This document shows, piece after piece, positions 44,863 through 55,210 of a DNA stretch of 64,000 nucleotides. Position 1 is the first letter of the stretch. Each line of letters begins with the position of its first letter. The stretch covers positions 62,001 to 126,000 of the forward strand of contig NZ_SMDQ01000010.1 of assembly GCF_012911975.1 (NCBI RefSeq). The letters are read 5' to 3'. Made by a program: the position numbers and the translations under genes. Source of the DNA: Nodosilinea sp. P-1105. GTDB taxonomy: Bacteria > Cyanobacteriota > Cyanobacteriia > Phormidesmidales > Phormidesmidaceae. A model generated the notes under the pieces. The model was given only the letters and a program-made list of their open reading frames with translations, had not been told where the DNA came from and did not search any database.

Positions 44863-47397
44863 GTGGCCGTTAAAGATTCCCCCAAACCCTCCTCTGCACC
44901 CGTTGCCAAACCCCAGTACCAGCCACTGGTTTATCTGGTTGAAGATGAAACCCAGACCGTGGTCAACTGGGCCCATGGGGTGGCCCAATCGGACGACACC
45001 TATTTTCATCGGGGGCAGCGCCTGGCCCGCCGCCTGGGGGTCCACTATCGGCGGGATGGCCTTACCGAGTTTGGCTTTTGGACCCCAGAGCTGATGGCCG
45101 ACGTGATTCAGTCAGAGCGGACGCTGGAACTGGAAATTTTGACGCCCCTACAGCCAATTAATTTCAGTCAACCGCAACAGACGGTGTCTTTTCAGCGCGA
45201 TCGCATTCCGGTCATGCCCCAGGGGGAATTTGTCTGGGCCGTTGTGGCTGGGGTAAAGCCGGGAAGCCGCGATCGCGCCGGTAGCTTTTACTGGTTACGC
45301 TATGTGGATGCCGAAGGTCGGCTGCACTCCATCCGTGACCCCCTGGCCTATTCCTTGCCCTATGGGGTTTTTGCCCCCGCCGAGGTCTATGACATGCGGC
45401 GGTTACAGCAGCAGCGGGCCGACCTCGGTTACTTTCGTCGCACCGCCGCCCCCAAGGGCCGGGTGGAAGTGGAAATTCCCCGGGTGCCCACCCCCACCAA
45501 CATTCTGCAAATTCATCCCAAGACTGCATCCCCCGAAGGCACCCTGGAAGGGTTAACCAAGCTTTTCAAGCAGATCTCAGACAAGTTGGCCGTTGGAGAA
45601 GCGCTAACCGCCGCCGAGGCCGCCTACAGCGGCTACGATGCCGTCCAGTTGCTACCGGTGGAACCCACCATCGAATATCGGCGAGAAGACACCAATATCG
45701 AGCACGAGTTCTTCGCCATCGTTGAAGGGGATGGGGATGACAACACCCCCTTCACCGTTACCCTGCGCAAGCCCAATACCCAAAACTGGGGGTATGATGT
45801 GCCCATTCTGGGGTCGGCGGCCACTAACCCAGCGGTGCTAGGCAGTCTGCGCCCGGATGAGGTGGTGGACTTTATCGCCACCCTGCACAACTTTTCCCAG
45901 GGGCCAATTCACCTGATCTACGACCTGGTATACGGCCACGCCGACAACCAGGGCCTAGAACTGCTAGGGCAGCAGTTTTTCAAAGGCCCTAACATGTACG
46001 GCCAGGACTTGAACCATCAACTGCCCCAGGTGCGGGCGATTTTGCTAGAAATGCAGCGGCGTAAGCTGAACACCGGGGCCGATGGCATTCGGGTAGATGG
46101 TGGTCAAGATTTTCGCTTTTTTAACCCCCTCAGTGGCCGGGTGGAGCAAGACGATGTCTACCTGTTGGCCATGAGCGACGTGGTCCAAGACATCTACGGC
46201 TACCGGCGGTTGATGTTTACCATTTTTGAAGACGGTCGCCCCTGGCCCGAACCAGGCTGGGAAGAAAAATCCACCTATCTGGAATTGGCCGAAGCCAAAC
46301 CGGGTGCCTTTCAGTGGGGCCCGCTGGTATTTGCCCATAACACCCCCACCCTGAAGGGGTTCTGGGACCGCAAGTGGCGGCGGGTCTGTGAAGTCATCTT
46401 TCAGGGAGATCACTGGATTACCGGCTGTGGTAACCACGACACCGTGCGCCGGGGCAACCAAATCGACCTGGATGCTAACATCAACTGGAATTTAGGGGAC
46501 ACCCTGCCCCAGGTTCTCAACCGGGCCTACAACAATCCGGCCACCCTGCTATGGGTGCATGGTTTTAGCCCAGGTCTGCCCATGGACTTTCTAAATGCCA
46601 GCCTGGAAACCCCCTGGGGCTTTTTCCGCAACACCGACGACCGCTATGGCGTGAAGGTGGTATCTGAGGAGGTGGGTTTCTTGGATTGGCAGATCGAGCC
46701 CGATCTCTACCAGCAGCCCCAGGCCTTCCCCCAGCTGAAAGCCCTAGGGTTTGAAACCCTCGATCAGCTAAAGGGCTTTGCCCGAGCCCTGCGGGACGCC
46801 ATGGTAGAAACCGACTACAACCTGGAAGAGGTAGCCCAGATCTGTCAGCACTGTCTGGGGGAAAATGCTGACAAAGGCATTTGTGAAGTGCCCTCTCTAG
46901 AAGAACTAAACCAGCCAAGCCTGCCTCGGTTCTTGGCCACCTTAAATGTGCCCAAGCTGAAGCAGTTTGCCATGGCGTTCATGGAAGATGGCCATGATAT
47001 CTGCAATGTCGGTCACTATTTTGATACCGCTAACCTTGACACCTGCACCTTTGGACTGGCCCTGCGTCAGTTTCGTCGCCAAAACCCCTGGCTGCGGGAC
47101 AATCTGACAGGCCGCGATCGCTTCAACCGCATCAGCGACGACGAGCGCACCATTTTCTATGGCTACCGCAGCCAGCCCCACCCCCCCAGTGATGCCACCC
47201 CCCAAGAGGTGGTGATGTTGGCCCACATGGGCGGCGACCCGATGACTGTCAGCCCCGGCGACTGGCTACAGTTGGATATTGATCGGTGGCAGGTGGCGTT
47301 GGCCAGCCCAGGGCTGAAGCTGACTGGCAAAAAGGCCCTTCACAGTTTTGAGCTGAAGGACAGCCAAGGGTTATTGCTGGTGCCCAAAAGCCGCTAG
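44863..47397 (+). CDS. gghA: Glucosylglycerol hydrolase-like GH13-type protein
   Basis: An 844-residue protein with a GH13-like barrel. Catalytic-type motifs appear in order: LIYDLVYGHADNQG, GADGIRVDGGQDFRFF (nucleophile Asp), FTIFEDGRPWPEPGWEE (acidic residue) and TGCGNHDTVRRG (NHD). The order and the long N-terminal part fit the cyanobacterial hydrolase that breaks down the compatible solute glucosylglycerol into glucose and glycerol after salt stress. The start is a GTG at 44863; no better ATG is nearby. No ggpS or transport genes are adjacent. Confidence 0.78.
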   Translation: MAVKDSPKPSSAPVAKPQYQPLVYLVEDETQTVVNWAHGVAQSDDTYFHRGQRLARRLGVHYRRDGLTEFGFWTPELMADVIQSERTLELEILTPLQPINFSQPQQTVSFQRDRIPVMPQGEFVWAVVAGVKPGSRDRAGSFYWLRYVDAEGRLHSIRDPLAYSLPYGVFAPAEVYDMRRLQQQRADLGYFRRTAAPKGRVEVEIPRVPTPTNILQIHPKTASPEGTLEGLTKLFKQISDKLAVGEALTAAEAAYSGYDAVQLLPVEPTIEYRREDTNIEHEFFAIVEGDGDDNTPFTVTLRKPNTQNWGYDVPILGSAATNPAVLGSLRPDEVVDFIATLHNFSQGPIHLIYDLVYGHADNQGLELLGQQFFKGPNMYGQDLNHQLPQVRAILLEMQRRKLNTGADGIRVDGGQDFRFFNPLSGRVEQDDVYLLAMSDVVQDIYGYRRLMFTIFEDGRPWPEPGWEEKSTYLELAEAKPGAFQWGPLVFAHNTPTLKGFWDRKWRRVCEVIFQGDHWITGCGNHDTVRRGNQIDLDANINWNLGDTLPQVLNRAYNNPATLLWVHGFSPGLPMDFLNASLETPWGFFRNTDDRYGVKVVSEEVGFLDWQIEPDLYQQPQAFPQLKALGFETLDQLKGFARALRDAMVETDYNLEEVAQICQHCLGENADKGICEVPSLEELNQPSLPRFLATLNVPKLKQFAMAFMEDGHDICNVGHYFDTANLDTCTFGLALRQFRRQNPWLRDNLTGRDRFNRISDDERTIFYGYRSQPHPPSDATPQEVVMLAHMGGDPMTVSPGDWLQLDIDRWQVALASPGLKLTGKKALHSFELKDSQGLLLVPKSR

Positions 47398-47500
47398 TAC
47401 ACTAAGGCAGAAATCGACCTACTGTTCAGGATGCTTAAAATCCTGGCGCAGCAACAATTTTGCAGCTTGAACTTTGCATTTTGAATTCCGCGTAGCGGTA

Positions 47501-48919
47501 CTAGTCATCCCCTGCAGGCATCTCCCGGCTATGGGGCGACAATTCTGGGGGTTGTTCAAAAAGCTGGTCTGCCTCTTCTAGGATAGTCTCTGGATCTTGA
47601 TACTCCGCCTGCTGAATGTACTTGTACTTAAATTCTTCTAGGAGATCGTTCAGCAGCTGCCTCACCTCCGCCGAAGTCTCTTTGTCTTGGAGGCCTTGCC
47701 CCAGGGCAGCACGGAAATTCTGACTCAGCTGTTCGATGATCACCCGCCCCTCTTCATCGGCGTAGGATTCGGCCAAGACATCGCAGGTGGCCTGGGCCAA
47801 GTAAGTGGATAGACCGTCTAAGGCACCGTTGGGCATGGCGCTTAGACCCGGGATCTGTTTCAGGCCACCATAGATCTCGTTACGGGTGAGGGCACCCTTT
47901 AAGCTATGATGCAGCAGCTCCTGCAGATCGGGTTTTACCGTGGGCAGTGCCTGGTAAATGGCCAGCTGAATCAGGCGGTCACTCAGGCGATCGAACTTGC
48001 TGTCTGCTGTGGTGCCGACTTGAGAGGACTGCCACAGGCCGCCGAAATCACCGGTCTTGACGTTTTGCTGAGTTTGATTAACAAAGCGAACCAGCACAAA
48101 TTTAGACACCCGGTCTGACAGATAAGCCGCTGGTTCATGGGTGATTTGGGCCAGCAGTTTCTCAATGTTCAGCAGCCCGCTATGGTGAAGTTTGACGGTG
48201 GTGGGTAAGATCCTCAACCAGCGCCATAGGGGCAACACTAGGGGGAGTTCGTACCATTGCCGGGCGATCGCATCTCCCCAACTAACGCCAGACCGGCGAC
48301 GGCTCGTGCCATAGGTGCGCCCCAGCAGTTCGATACCAAAGATCACCATAAAAATCGAGTCGATGCGCCAAAACTCATCGACATACTGCCCCATCTCATT
48401 GATTTCCCGGTAGAAGTTGCGCTCCAGCAGCGGCCGGATCCGGCCTTGAAAAAATCCGATGGCGGGCTCCCAGCCCATCTCGGCTAAGTAATCCGCCTGC
48501 CAAAAGCGGGCAAGGGCTGCCTCCGCCGAAGAGGTCCCCACGTATCCCCGCAGGCGGCGCTTAAGCTTGGCGAAAACCGGCATCTGGTTCGATACCAGAT
48601 AGGGATTTTCGCTAATTAGCAGGTGACTCTGGCCCCGCAAATCGATCAAAAGTGCCTGGGTTGAGGCCGACTCCAAGCCGGTTTGGGCAACGCTGTCGAT
48701 CAGCTGATCGACAGCACGGAGGTAGTTCTGAGTCAGAGGTTGGGGCTCAATACCCAGTACTGGGTCGTAAAAATGTACAAGGGCTGGGGTGTAGCGTAGA
48801 TAGAGCCCCCGCAGGGTGACGTAGCTGAGGTTAAAGCCGACTAGGGCAAGATTCACCAGCATCAAAATAGCCATTAGCTGATGCCAGCGTCTGCCCCAAT
48901 TAATTGTATGTTCTGCCAT
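47501..48919 (-). CDS. Conserved membrane protein of unknown function
   Basis: A 472-residue protein. One N-terminal helix (LMAILMLVNLALVGFNLSYV) is followed by ~150 residues of soluble sequence with Tyr-rich FYDPVLGIEPQ, then hydrophobic stretches near residues 185-200 (DSIFMVIFGIELLGRTYG) and 222-235 (ELPLVLPLWRWLRIL). The rest is helical and ends acidic (EEADQLFEQPPELSPHSREM). I know of similar proteins only in cyanobacteria and cannot assign a role. It converges with the gghA-like gene. Confidence 0.7.
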   Translation of the reverse strand: MAEHTINWGRRWHQLMAILMLVNLALVGFNLSYVTLRGLYLRYTPALVHFYDPVLGIEPQPLTQNYLRAVDQLIDSVAQTGLESASTQALLIDLRGQSHLLISENPYLVSNQMPVFAKLKRRLRGYVGTSSAEAALARFWQADYLAEMGWEPAIGFFQGRIRPLLERNFYREINEMGQYVDEFWRIDSIFMVIFGIELLGRTYGTSRRRSGVSWGDAIARQWYELPLVLPLWRWLRILPTTVKLHHSGLLNIEKLLAQITHEPAAYLSDRVSKFVLVRFVNQTQQNVKTGDFGGLWQSSQVGTTADSKFDRLSDRLIQLAIYQALPTVKPDLQELLHHSLKGALTRNEIYGGLKQIPGLSAMPNGALDGLSTYLAQATCDVLAESYADEEGRVIIEQLSQNFRAALGQGLQDKETSAEVRQLLNDLLEEFKYKYIQQAEYQDPETILEEADQLFEQPPELSPHSREMPAGDD

Positions 48920-49347
48920 GGAGGTCTTAATCTTAAGCGGCCGCTAAAAGAACCATAGCGAGCGCCTGCAACTGGCACATCAGTCAAAGTGCACAGCCAC
49001 AACTCTTCCCATTGACAGAGTCATCTCCGGCCCTATGGACAAGTCTCCCATGCCTGCACCACGCATTGCTGATATGCCAACCCCAACGACTGGAGCGATC
49101 CCCCCTACCAGTGCCCCAGGATCTTCCACTATCCTGGGGCGACCTAAAGGCAGAACCCTGGACTCTGTACCGGCGTTCTAGTCATCCGGATGGATGCATG
49201 CCGGTAGGACGGGCAGCTTGTCCGTGCAGAGGTCTGCCTACCACTCCTGCAGATTTCACGATTCACGCAGGATCGCTATATACTGTGCTGACTATCGCTG
49301 CTTCTTGCAGTAGTCAATCCTTATAGAAATTCCAATTCCACGCCCCC
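48920..49347. other. Intergenic region before ureE
   Basis: A 428-bp divergent region. A short ORF (49012-49326) has no recognisable similarity and unlikely composition. Nothing else stands out; promoters for both flanking genes are expected. Confidence 0.4.
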
Positions 49348-49809
49348 GTGCTAACCCTAACTCGCCTGTTGCCCGCCGATGCCAGTGCTAAGGTGCTAAC
49401 GACTTTATCCTTGACCGCTAGCCAGAGAACGCGATCGCGCCATCGGTTTTTAGCTGACGACGGCACTTCCCTCTATCTGAATTTGCCCCGAGGGACTGTA
49501 CTGCGGGGGCAAAGTTTGCTCGGCGATGACCAGGGGACCTTGGTGCGGCTGTTGGCCAAACCCGAGCCGGTGATTGTGATTACGGGCCACAGCCCATTTG
49601 ACTTGATCCGGGCCGCCTACCACCTAGGCAACCGCCACGTTCCCCTAGAGTTAGCCCCCGACACCCTTAAACTAGAGCCCGACCCCGTCCTGGAAGCGAT
49701 GGTGCAGCAGTTGGGCGGTCTCACCCAAGTCCACGCCCACCTACCGTTTGAACCAGAGGCAGGAGCCTACCACCGTTCACCCCATGCCCATGCCCACAGC
49801 CATGGCTAA
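49348..49809 (+). CDS. ureE: Urease accessory protein UreE
   Basis: A 153-residue nickel metallochaperone starting at GTG 49348. TASQRTRSRHRFLADDGTSL and GHSPFDLIRAAYHLGNRHVP are family blocks; the latter contains the conserved His of the metal site. It ends in a His-rich tail, HRSPHAHAHSHG, for nickel binding. The stop overlaps the UreF start by 8 nt. Confidence 0.92.
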   Translation: MLTLTRLLPADASAKVLTTLSLTASQRTRSRHRFLADDGTSLYLNLPRGTVLRGQSLLGDDQGTLVRLLAKPEPVIVITGHSPFDLIRAAYHLGNRHVPLELAPDTLKLEPDPVLEAMVQQLGGLTQVHAHLPFEPEAGAYHRSPHAHAHSHG

Positions 49810-50479
49810 CCCTCAAACCCTGTTAAAGCTAATGCAGCTGGTTAGTCCGACCCTACCGGTAGGGGCCTACAGCTATTCCGAAGGTCTGGAAACCCTGGTA
49901 CAGCAGGGAATCATTGCTGAGGCTAAGACCCTCACCCCCTGGCTGCAACACGAGCTTAGCTTTGGTCTGGTGCGGGTAGATGCCAGCCTTTTGGTCCAGG
50001 CCCATGGTGCCGCCCTGGGGGAAGACTGGCCTGCCGTCGCCTGGGCTAACCAACAGCTATCGGCCCGGCGAGATAGCGAAGAAGGCCGTCAACAAAGTTG
50101 GGCCATGGGCCGTGCCCTAAGTCGCATGGCGGTACAGCTTCATCCTGACCTACAGCCCTGGTTTGCGGCAGCCGGTAGCCCCTGCAACTTTGCCATTGGC
50201 TTTGCCCTGCTGGCCAGCTACTGGGAGATTGATGCCGCCACCGCTGTACTAGGCTATCTGCATAGCTGGGCTAGCAACTTAATTACCGCTGCCGTTAAGC
50301 TCGTTCCCCTAGGCCAAACAGCAGGCCAGCAAATCTTGCTGGGCTTAACCGCCGATCTAGACGCCGCGGCCCAGGCCTGCCTAAGCCAAAATCCAGACGA
50401 GATTGAGCTGAGTAACTGGGGAACTAGCTTAGCCAGTATGCAGCACGAAACCCTCTACACCCGTCTGTTTCGTAGCTAA
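49802..50479 (+). CDS. ureF: Urease accessory protein UreF
   Basis: About 225 residues from ATG 49802. The start LLKLMQLVSPTLPVGAYSYS, then EGLETLVQQGII and the end GTSLASMQHETLYTRLFRS are typical. UreF joins UreD/H and UreG to load nickel into urease. An ORF from TTG 49748 is longer but would overlap ureE by 62 nt. No ureG follows; the next gene is unrelated. Confidence 0.93.
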   Translation: MANPQTLLKLMQLVSPTLPVGAYSYSEGLETLVQQGIIAEAKTLTPWLQHELSFGLVRVDASLLVQAHGAALGEDWPAVAWANQQLSARRDSEEGRQQSWAMGRALSRMAVQLHPDLQPWFAAAGSPCNFAIGFALLASYWEIDAATAVLGYLHSWASNLITAAVKLVPLGQTAGQQILLGLTADLDAAAQACLSQNPDEIELSNWGTSLASMQHETLYTRLFRS

Positions 50480-50559
50480 GGGTCGAGGCCCGCGCCATCT
50501 CCCCAGACCGCTGCCAGAAATTACCCTGGTAAGATTAAGAAACCGTTACATCTTTGACT

Positions 50560-51453
50560 ATGGTTGCTGAACTGATTCCTCTGGCCCCGCCCAAACAAAC
50601 CTGGTCCTGGCGCGGCCACACAATTACCTATACCGTGGCCGGTGCAGGGGATCCCCTGGTCCTGATCCATGGCTTCGGAGCTTCCCTGGGCCACTGGCGC
50701 AAGAATATTCCCAGCCTGGCCGAGGCCGGTTACCAGGTTTATGCCCTTGATTTGCTAGGGTTTGGTGACTCTGACCAACCGGCGATCGCCTATACCCTAG
50801 ACCTGTGGCAAGCCCTGCTGGTTGATTTCTGGGAGGAGTTTATTCAAACCCCGACGGTGTTTGTGGGCAACTCCATCGGCGGTCTACTCACCCTGATGCT
50901 GCTGGCCAACCACCCAGATAAAGCCAAAGCCGGAGCGGTCTTGAACTGTGCAGGGGGTCTCAACCATCGTCCCGAAGAGCTACGCCCCCCCTTAACCTGG
51001 GTGATGGGGGCCTTTACCTGGCTGGTCAGTTCTCCCCAGGTGGGGCCTATCGTGTTTAATCAGGTGCGTCGCAAAGGCCGCATTCGCAGTTCCCTGCGGC
51101 AGGTCTACCGTAACCGGGCCGCCATCACCGACGACTTGATCGAGATGATCTACACCCCCGCCGCTAAACCAACCGCCCAAAAAGTGTTTGCCGCCATCGT
51201 CACGGCTCCCCCAGGACCTAAACCCACAGAACTCTTGCCCCACATTCAGCAGCCCTTACTGGTGCTGTGGGGAGAAAATGATCCCTGGACGCCGATTAAA
51301 GGGGCCGACATCTATCGCCAGCTAGCGGCAGACACCAATCGCCCCACCCCCGTCACCTTCCACAGTATTCCAGACACTGGCCACTGTCCCCATGACGAGC
51401 GCCCAGAGGTGGTCAACCCGTTGCTGGTTGATTGGCTCGCCGGTTTGGGGTGA
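50560..51453 (+). CDS. Alpha/beta hydrolase
   Basis: About 297 residues from ATG 50560. PLVLIHGFGASLGHWRKNIP is the oxyanion region, FVGNSIGGLLTLML holds the nucleophile Ser, GENDPWTP the Asp and DTGHCPHDERPE the His. The sequence is of the type conserved in cyanobacteria and plastids, some of which act on chlorophyll breakdown products; the substrate here is not known. A TTG at 50554 is an alternative start. It is followed by a repeat-rich gap of 468 bp. Confidence 0.88.
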   Translation: MVAELIPLAPPKQTWSWRGHTITYTVAGAGDPLVLIHGFGASLGHWRKNIPSLAEAGYQVYALDLLGFGDSDQPAIAYTLDLWQALLVDFWEEFIQTPTVFVGNSIGGLLTLMLLANHPDKAKAGAVLNCAGGLNHRPEELRPPLTWVMGAFTWLVSSPQVGPIVFNQVRRKGRIRSSLRQVYRNRAAITDDLIEMIYTPAAKPTAQKVFAAIVTAPPGPKPTELLPHIQQPLLVLWGENDPWTPIKGADIYRQLAADTNRPTPVTFHSIPDTGHCPHDERPEVVNPLLVDWLAGLG

Positions 51454-51657
51454 GCCAGCCAATCGAGTGGACAGATTGGTGCTTTGGACCCATAGGGCTG
51501 CCCCATCCCTCGATCTGCTCATCAACCTACCCCCCATTCCCGTTACCGTTCCCCCCCAGGGCGGACACACGGGTCCGCCCCTACGTCTTTGAAAAACGAA
51601 AAACGAGAAAAACGAAAAGGGAAGAAGCCAAAAGCCAAAATCCAAAATCATCCCCCC

Positions 51658-51809
51658 GACCGGTGCATTGCGGCCCCAGGTTGACCACCAATGCCCAAAC
51701 CCCGACTGCGAATGCACCCTATGATTTCAACTGGACCGGTGCATTGCGGCCCTAGGTTGGCGACCAATGCCCAGACCCCGACCGCGAATGCACCCTACGA
51801 TTTCAAAAT
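51658..51809. repeat. Two 76-bp tandem repeats and AAAATCC microsatellite
   Basis: GACCGGTGCATTGCGGCCC starts at 51658 and again at 51734; the units differ at several positions. Each has inverted arms GGTGCATT / AATGCACC. They run into a series of AAAATCC units to about 51831. The run is open in the frame of the next gene, which creates a false N-terminal extension. Confidence 0.8.
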
Positions 51810-51921
51810 CCAAAATCCAAAATCCAAAATCCTCGTAAACCCACCCCTAGCCCCTCCCAAGAGGGGGACCGGACACCCCATCCCCCCACCTTCCCCATCC
51901 CCTAACCCCCCAACACCGCCT

Positions 51922-54900
51922 ATGTCCTCCGCCTTCCTCCAAGAGCAACTCGATCGCTACTACCACCAGGTCAAGACCGTCATTTTGGCACGGCAGCATC
52001 CGGTCAGTGGTCTGCTGCCAGCCAGCACGGCGGTGAATACTCACGGTAACTACACAGATGCTTGGGTGCGGGATAACGTCTACAGCATTTTGGCCGTGTG
52101 GGGCGTGGCCCTGGCTTACCGCAAGCTGGACGACGACCTAGGCCGCACCGTGGAGCTCGAACAAAGTGTAGTGAAGCTGATGCGGGGGTTGTTGTTGGCG
52201 ATGATGCGCCAGGCCCACAAGGTAGAGCGATTCAAAGAACGCCAGGCCCCCCTGGAAGCTCTCCATGCTAAGTATGACACCGCCAGTGGCGCGCCGGTGG
52301 TAGCAGACGATGAATGGGGCCATTTACAGCTTGACGCCACCTCTGTGTTTCTGCTGATGTTGGCCCAGATGACCGCCTCTGGGCTGCATATCGTGTTTAC
52401 CCAGGACGAAGTCAACTTTGTCCAAAGTCTGGTGTATTACATCGGTCGGGCCTACCGCACCCCAGACTACGGCATTTGGGAGCGAGGCAACAAACTGAAC
52501 CACGGCAAACCCGAACTCAACGCTAGCTCCGTCGGGATGGCCAAAGCGGCTCTAGAGGCCCTGCGTCAGACCAACCTATTTGGTATGCGAGGCGGGCAGT
52601 CCTCCATCTTGCATGTGCTGACCGATGAAATTGCCCGGGCGCGCATTACGTTGGAGTCTCTGCTGCCTCGGGAATCCGGTTCAAAGGAAGTCGATGCAGC
52701 GCTGCTAAGCGTTATTGGCTTTCCGGCCTTCGCCATTGAAGACGCTGATCTGGTGCGCCTGACCCGCCAAAAAATTGTAGACAAGCTACAAGGCCCCTAT
52801 GGCTGCAAGCGGTTTCTGCGGGATGGGCATCAAACGGTGCTGGAAGACACTACCCGGCTACACTATGAGCCAGAAGAACTGAGACAATTTGAGCATATTG
52901 AATGTGAGTGGCCTCTGTTTTTTACCTATCTGTGGCTAGACAGTCTGTTTGCAGGGGATCTGCACCAAAGTCAGTTTTACCAACAGCGTTTAGAAAGCTT
53001 AACCGTCGAGCGGGCTGGCGTTGCTTTGCTGCCTGAACTGTATTATGTGCCTGAAGATAAACTCGATTTAGAGCGGCAAAAACCCGGTAGTCAAACTCGC
53101 CTTGCCAACGATAACTTGCCTTTGGTGTGGGCTCAAAGCCTTTATATTCTGGGACAGCTGTTGCACGATGGCCTGATTAAACCGGGGGATATTGACCCCT
53201 TAGGTCGCCATTTAACCGTAGGCAAAGAGCGCTACCCGATGGTGCAGGTGGCTCTGTTAGCCGAAGATAAAGCCCTGCAAGCGGAGTTGAGTAACTGTGG
53301 CTTACCCACCGAAACCCTAGAGGAAATCGACCCAGTCCAGGTGTTTCCGGCTAGTGAGTTATCGGCTATCTATGCTGAAATTGGTAAAAATGAGCGGCTA
53401 GGGCTCAGTGGTCGACCGGTGCGCCGCTTGCGCAGTCTCACGACCTCGCGCCTCTTTCGCATTCGGGGAGAGTCGGTAGTCTTTTTACCGTCGTTTTTAG
53501 ACCAACAGCGATTTTATCTCACCCTGGACTATCACTTTTTAGTGGCTCAAATTCGTAGCGAACTAGCTTACATCTATGACCACTGGCGCGAACCAGGACG
53601 GCCAACGGTGACCCTACTGCTGACCCATGCGATGTTTCAGTTGGGACGCAAACCCATTTACGAATCCCCGTTACTGAAACTGATGAAAGAGTTGCTGAAT
53701 GGCCGCTGTGACCACGTGCCCGTGAAGTTAGGCCCATTGCATCAGTTGATGATGACCGCCAGTGAAGAGCGGGTAGACAATGTGAATAACTACCAAGTGA
53801 GTAGCCCAACCGCTGGCTATAACACCCTCTGGACGGCCTATTTGGGGTTTGAGCCGGGTCGGGATGCCCCCCTGTCGCTACTAGAAGAGTTTGACCTGGA
53901 GCAAGAAACCGATTTAGAGCGGTTGTTGGCCCAATTGCGCGAGTCTAGTAACAGTTACGAGCAAATTGAATTGCTAAGTACGCTTAAACATCTGGGGGGA
54001 CTGACCTTTGACACGGGCTTGGGGGGACCCACCCAGACGGTGACCGTGGCGGACCTGTTGACTGAAATCTATGCCAAGGCCAGCCAACTCGAACAGTGGG
54101 ATATTTTGCGGCGGGCCGCAGGCCTGTTAGAGAAAGCGGATATCACCCTGTCGGATGCGGTCACCGAGCTATTGGTGCGTCAACAGCAAATTTCTGTGGG
54201 TAAGGCCTATAACGAAGACTCGTTGATCACGGAACCCATGTCCCATGGGGAGATCGTGGAGAAAATTCGCAGGTTCTGTGGCGATGATGTGCGCGATCAT
54301 GTGATTACCCAGGAAATTTTGATTGATCTGAGTATTTTGATCAAAGCGGAGCCGATGCTATTTGATGGGCTACTGACCCTGCGGATTGGGTATTTGCTGC
54401 TGTTGATCACCAGTGAACTGGCCCGCGAACAGAACATACCGCAGGATGAAGCCTATAGCCAACTGCTGAGCCTCAGTCCTTATGCTGTAAAAATGCGCCT
54501 GCGCCAGGTGTTGGCTGGGTTTAGTGGACTGAATCAAACCATCTTTCAGCGGGAATCTTTGCACGTTAAACCCCTGAGCGTGATTAATTGGCAGGTGGTC
54601 CCCGCCGATATTGAAGCTGGCCTGACAGAGCCTGATCAACCGGAGCAAGACTGGTGGCGCAAACGGATGATTGATGGGGAAATTGCTCGCCTACCGGAGG
54701 AGTTTTACAGTCGAGTCTGGGACGTACTGAAGCACTCGAAGGGAATTGTGATTGGTAATAAGTTCGATCGCAAAAATCGGTTAGACAGCGATCGCATGCT
54801 CTCGGAAATGACCCCAGGGGAACAGAACTTTGCCCTGCGCATTACCCACCTGCTCAACAAAATTCAAGCCCCAGAGTACCGCCATGTGAACCTAGAAGCC

Positions 54901-55191
54901 CTGCGGGAAATGGGGGAAATTTTCAAGGTCAACCCCGACCTGTACTTTGAAGACTATATCTACCTGGACGTGCTGATTGGTCACGCGGTACGCCTGGCCT
55001 GGCTGGACCAACAGCCCCAGCGAGCCGGCACCTACGAAACCGATAAAGCAGCGGCCTGGCAGTCCTTTTACCAACTGCCACCGCCCCAGTGCGCCACCTA
55101 TATTTCGATGGCACTGCAATTTTTGACCATACTGGGCGAAGCCGAGGATCAAGAGGTGGAGGTCGTGGCAGAGACCGCCCCTCAGCGGTAA
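51922..55191 (+). CDS. Glycoside hydrolase family 15 / phosphorylase kinase-like protein
   Basis: About 1089 residues from ATG 51922 (MSSAFLQEQLDRYYHQVK). The N-terminal two thirds is an (alpha/alpha)6 barrel with NTHGNYTDAWVRDNVYSILA, YGIWERGNKLNHGKPELNAS and HYEPEELRQFEHIECEWPLF, as in GH15 glucoamylase-like and phosphorylase kinase alpha/beta proteins. The C-terminal third is helical without clear family. It may act in glycogen or other glucan metabolism; a regulatory rather than hydrolytic role is possible. I reject the 77-codon upstream extension because it is made of repeats. Confidence 0.85.
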   Translation: MSSAFLQEQLDRYYHQVKTVILARQHPVSGLLPASTAVNTHGNYTDAWVRDNVYSILAVWGVALAYRKLDDDLGRTVELEQSVVKLMRGLLLAMMRQAHKVERFKERQAPLEALHAKYDTASGAPVVADDEWGHLQLDATSVFLLMLAQMTASGLHIVFTQDEVNFVQSLVYYIGRAYRTPDYGIWERGNKLNHGKPELNASSVGMAKAALEALRQTNLFGMRGGQSSILHVLTDEIARARITLESLLPRESGSKEVDAALLSVIGFPAFAIEDADLVRLTRQKIVDKLQGPYGCKRFLRDGHQTVLEDTTRLHYEPEELRQFEHIECEWPLFFTYLWLDSLFAGDLHQSQFYQQRLESLTVERAGVALLPELYYVPEDKLDLERQKPGSQTRLANDNLPLVWAQSLYILGQLLHDGLIKPGDIDPLGRHLTVGKERYPMVQVALLAEDKALQAELSNCGLPTETLEEIDPVQVFPASELSAIYAEIGKNERLGLSGRPVRRLRSLTTSRLFRIRGESVVFLPSFLDQQRFYLTLDYHFLVAQIRSELAYIYDHWREPGRPTVTLLLTHAMFQLGRKPIYESPLLKLMKELLNGRCDHVPVKLGPLHQLMMTASEERVDNVNNYQVSSPTAGYNTLWTAYLGFEPGRDAPLSLLEEFDLEQETDLERLLAQLRESSNSYEQIELLSTLKHLGGLTFDTGLGGPTQTVTVADLLTEIYAKASQLEQWDILRRAAGLLEKADITLSDAVTELLVRQQQISVGKAYNEDSLITEPMSHGEIVEKIRRFCGDDVRDHVITQEILIDLSILIKAEPMLFDGLLTLRIGYLLLLITSELAREQNIPQDEAYSQLLSLSPYAVKMRLRQVLAGFSGLNQTIFQRESLHVKPLSVINWQVVPADIEAGLTEPDQPEQDWWRKRMIDGEIARLPEEFYSRVWDVLKHSKGIVIGNKFDRKNRLDSDRMLSEMTPGEQNFALRITHLLNKIQAPEYRHVNLEALREMGEIFKVNPDLYFEDYIYLDVLIGHAVRLAWLDQQPQRAGTYETDKAAAWQSFYQLPPPQCATYISMALQFLTILGEAEDQEVEVVAETAPQR

Positions 55192-55210
55192 CGGGTTCAG
55201 CCAGCCCGTT

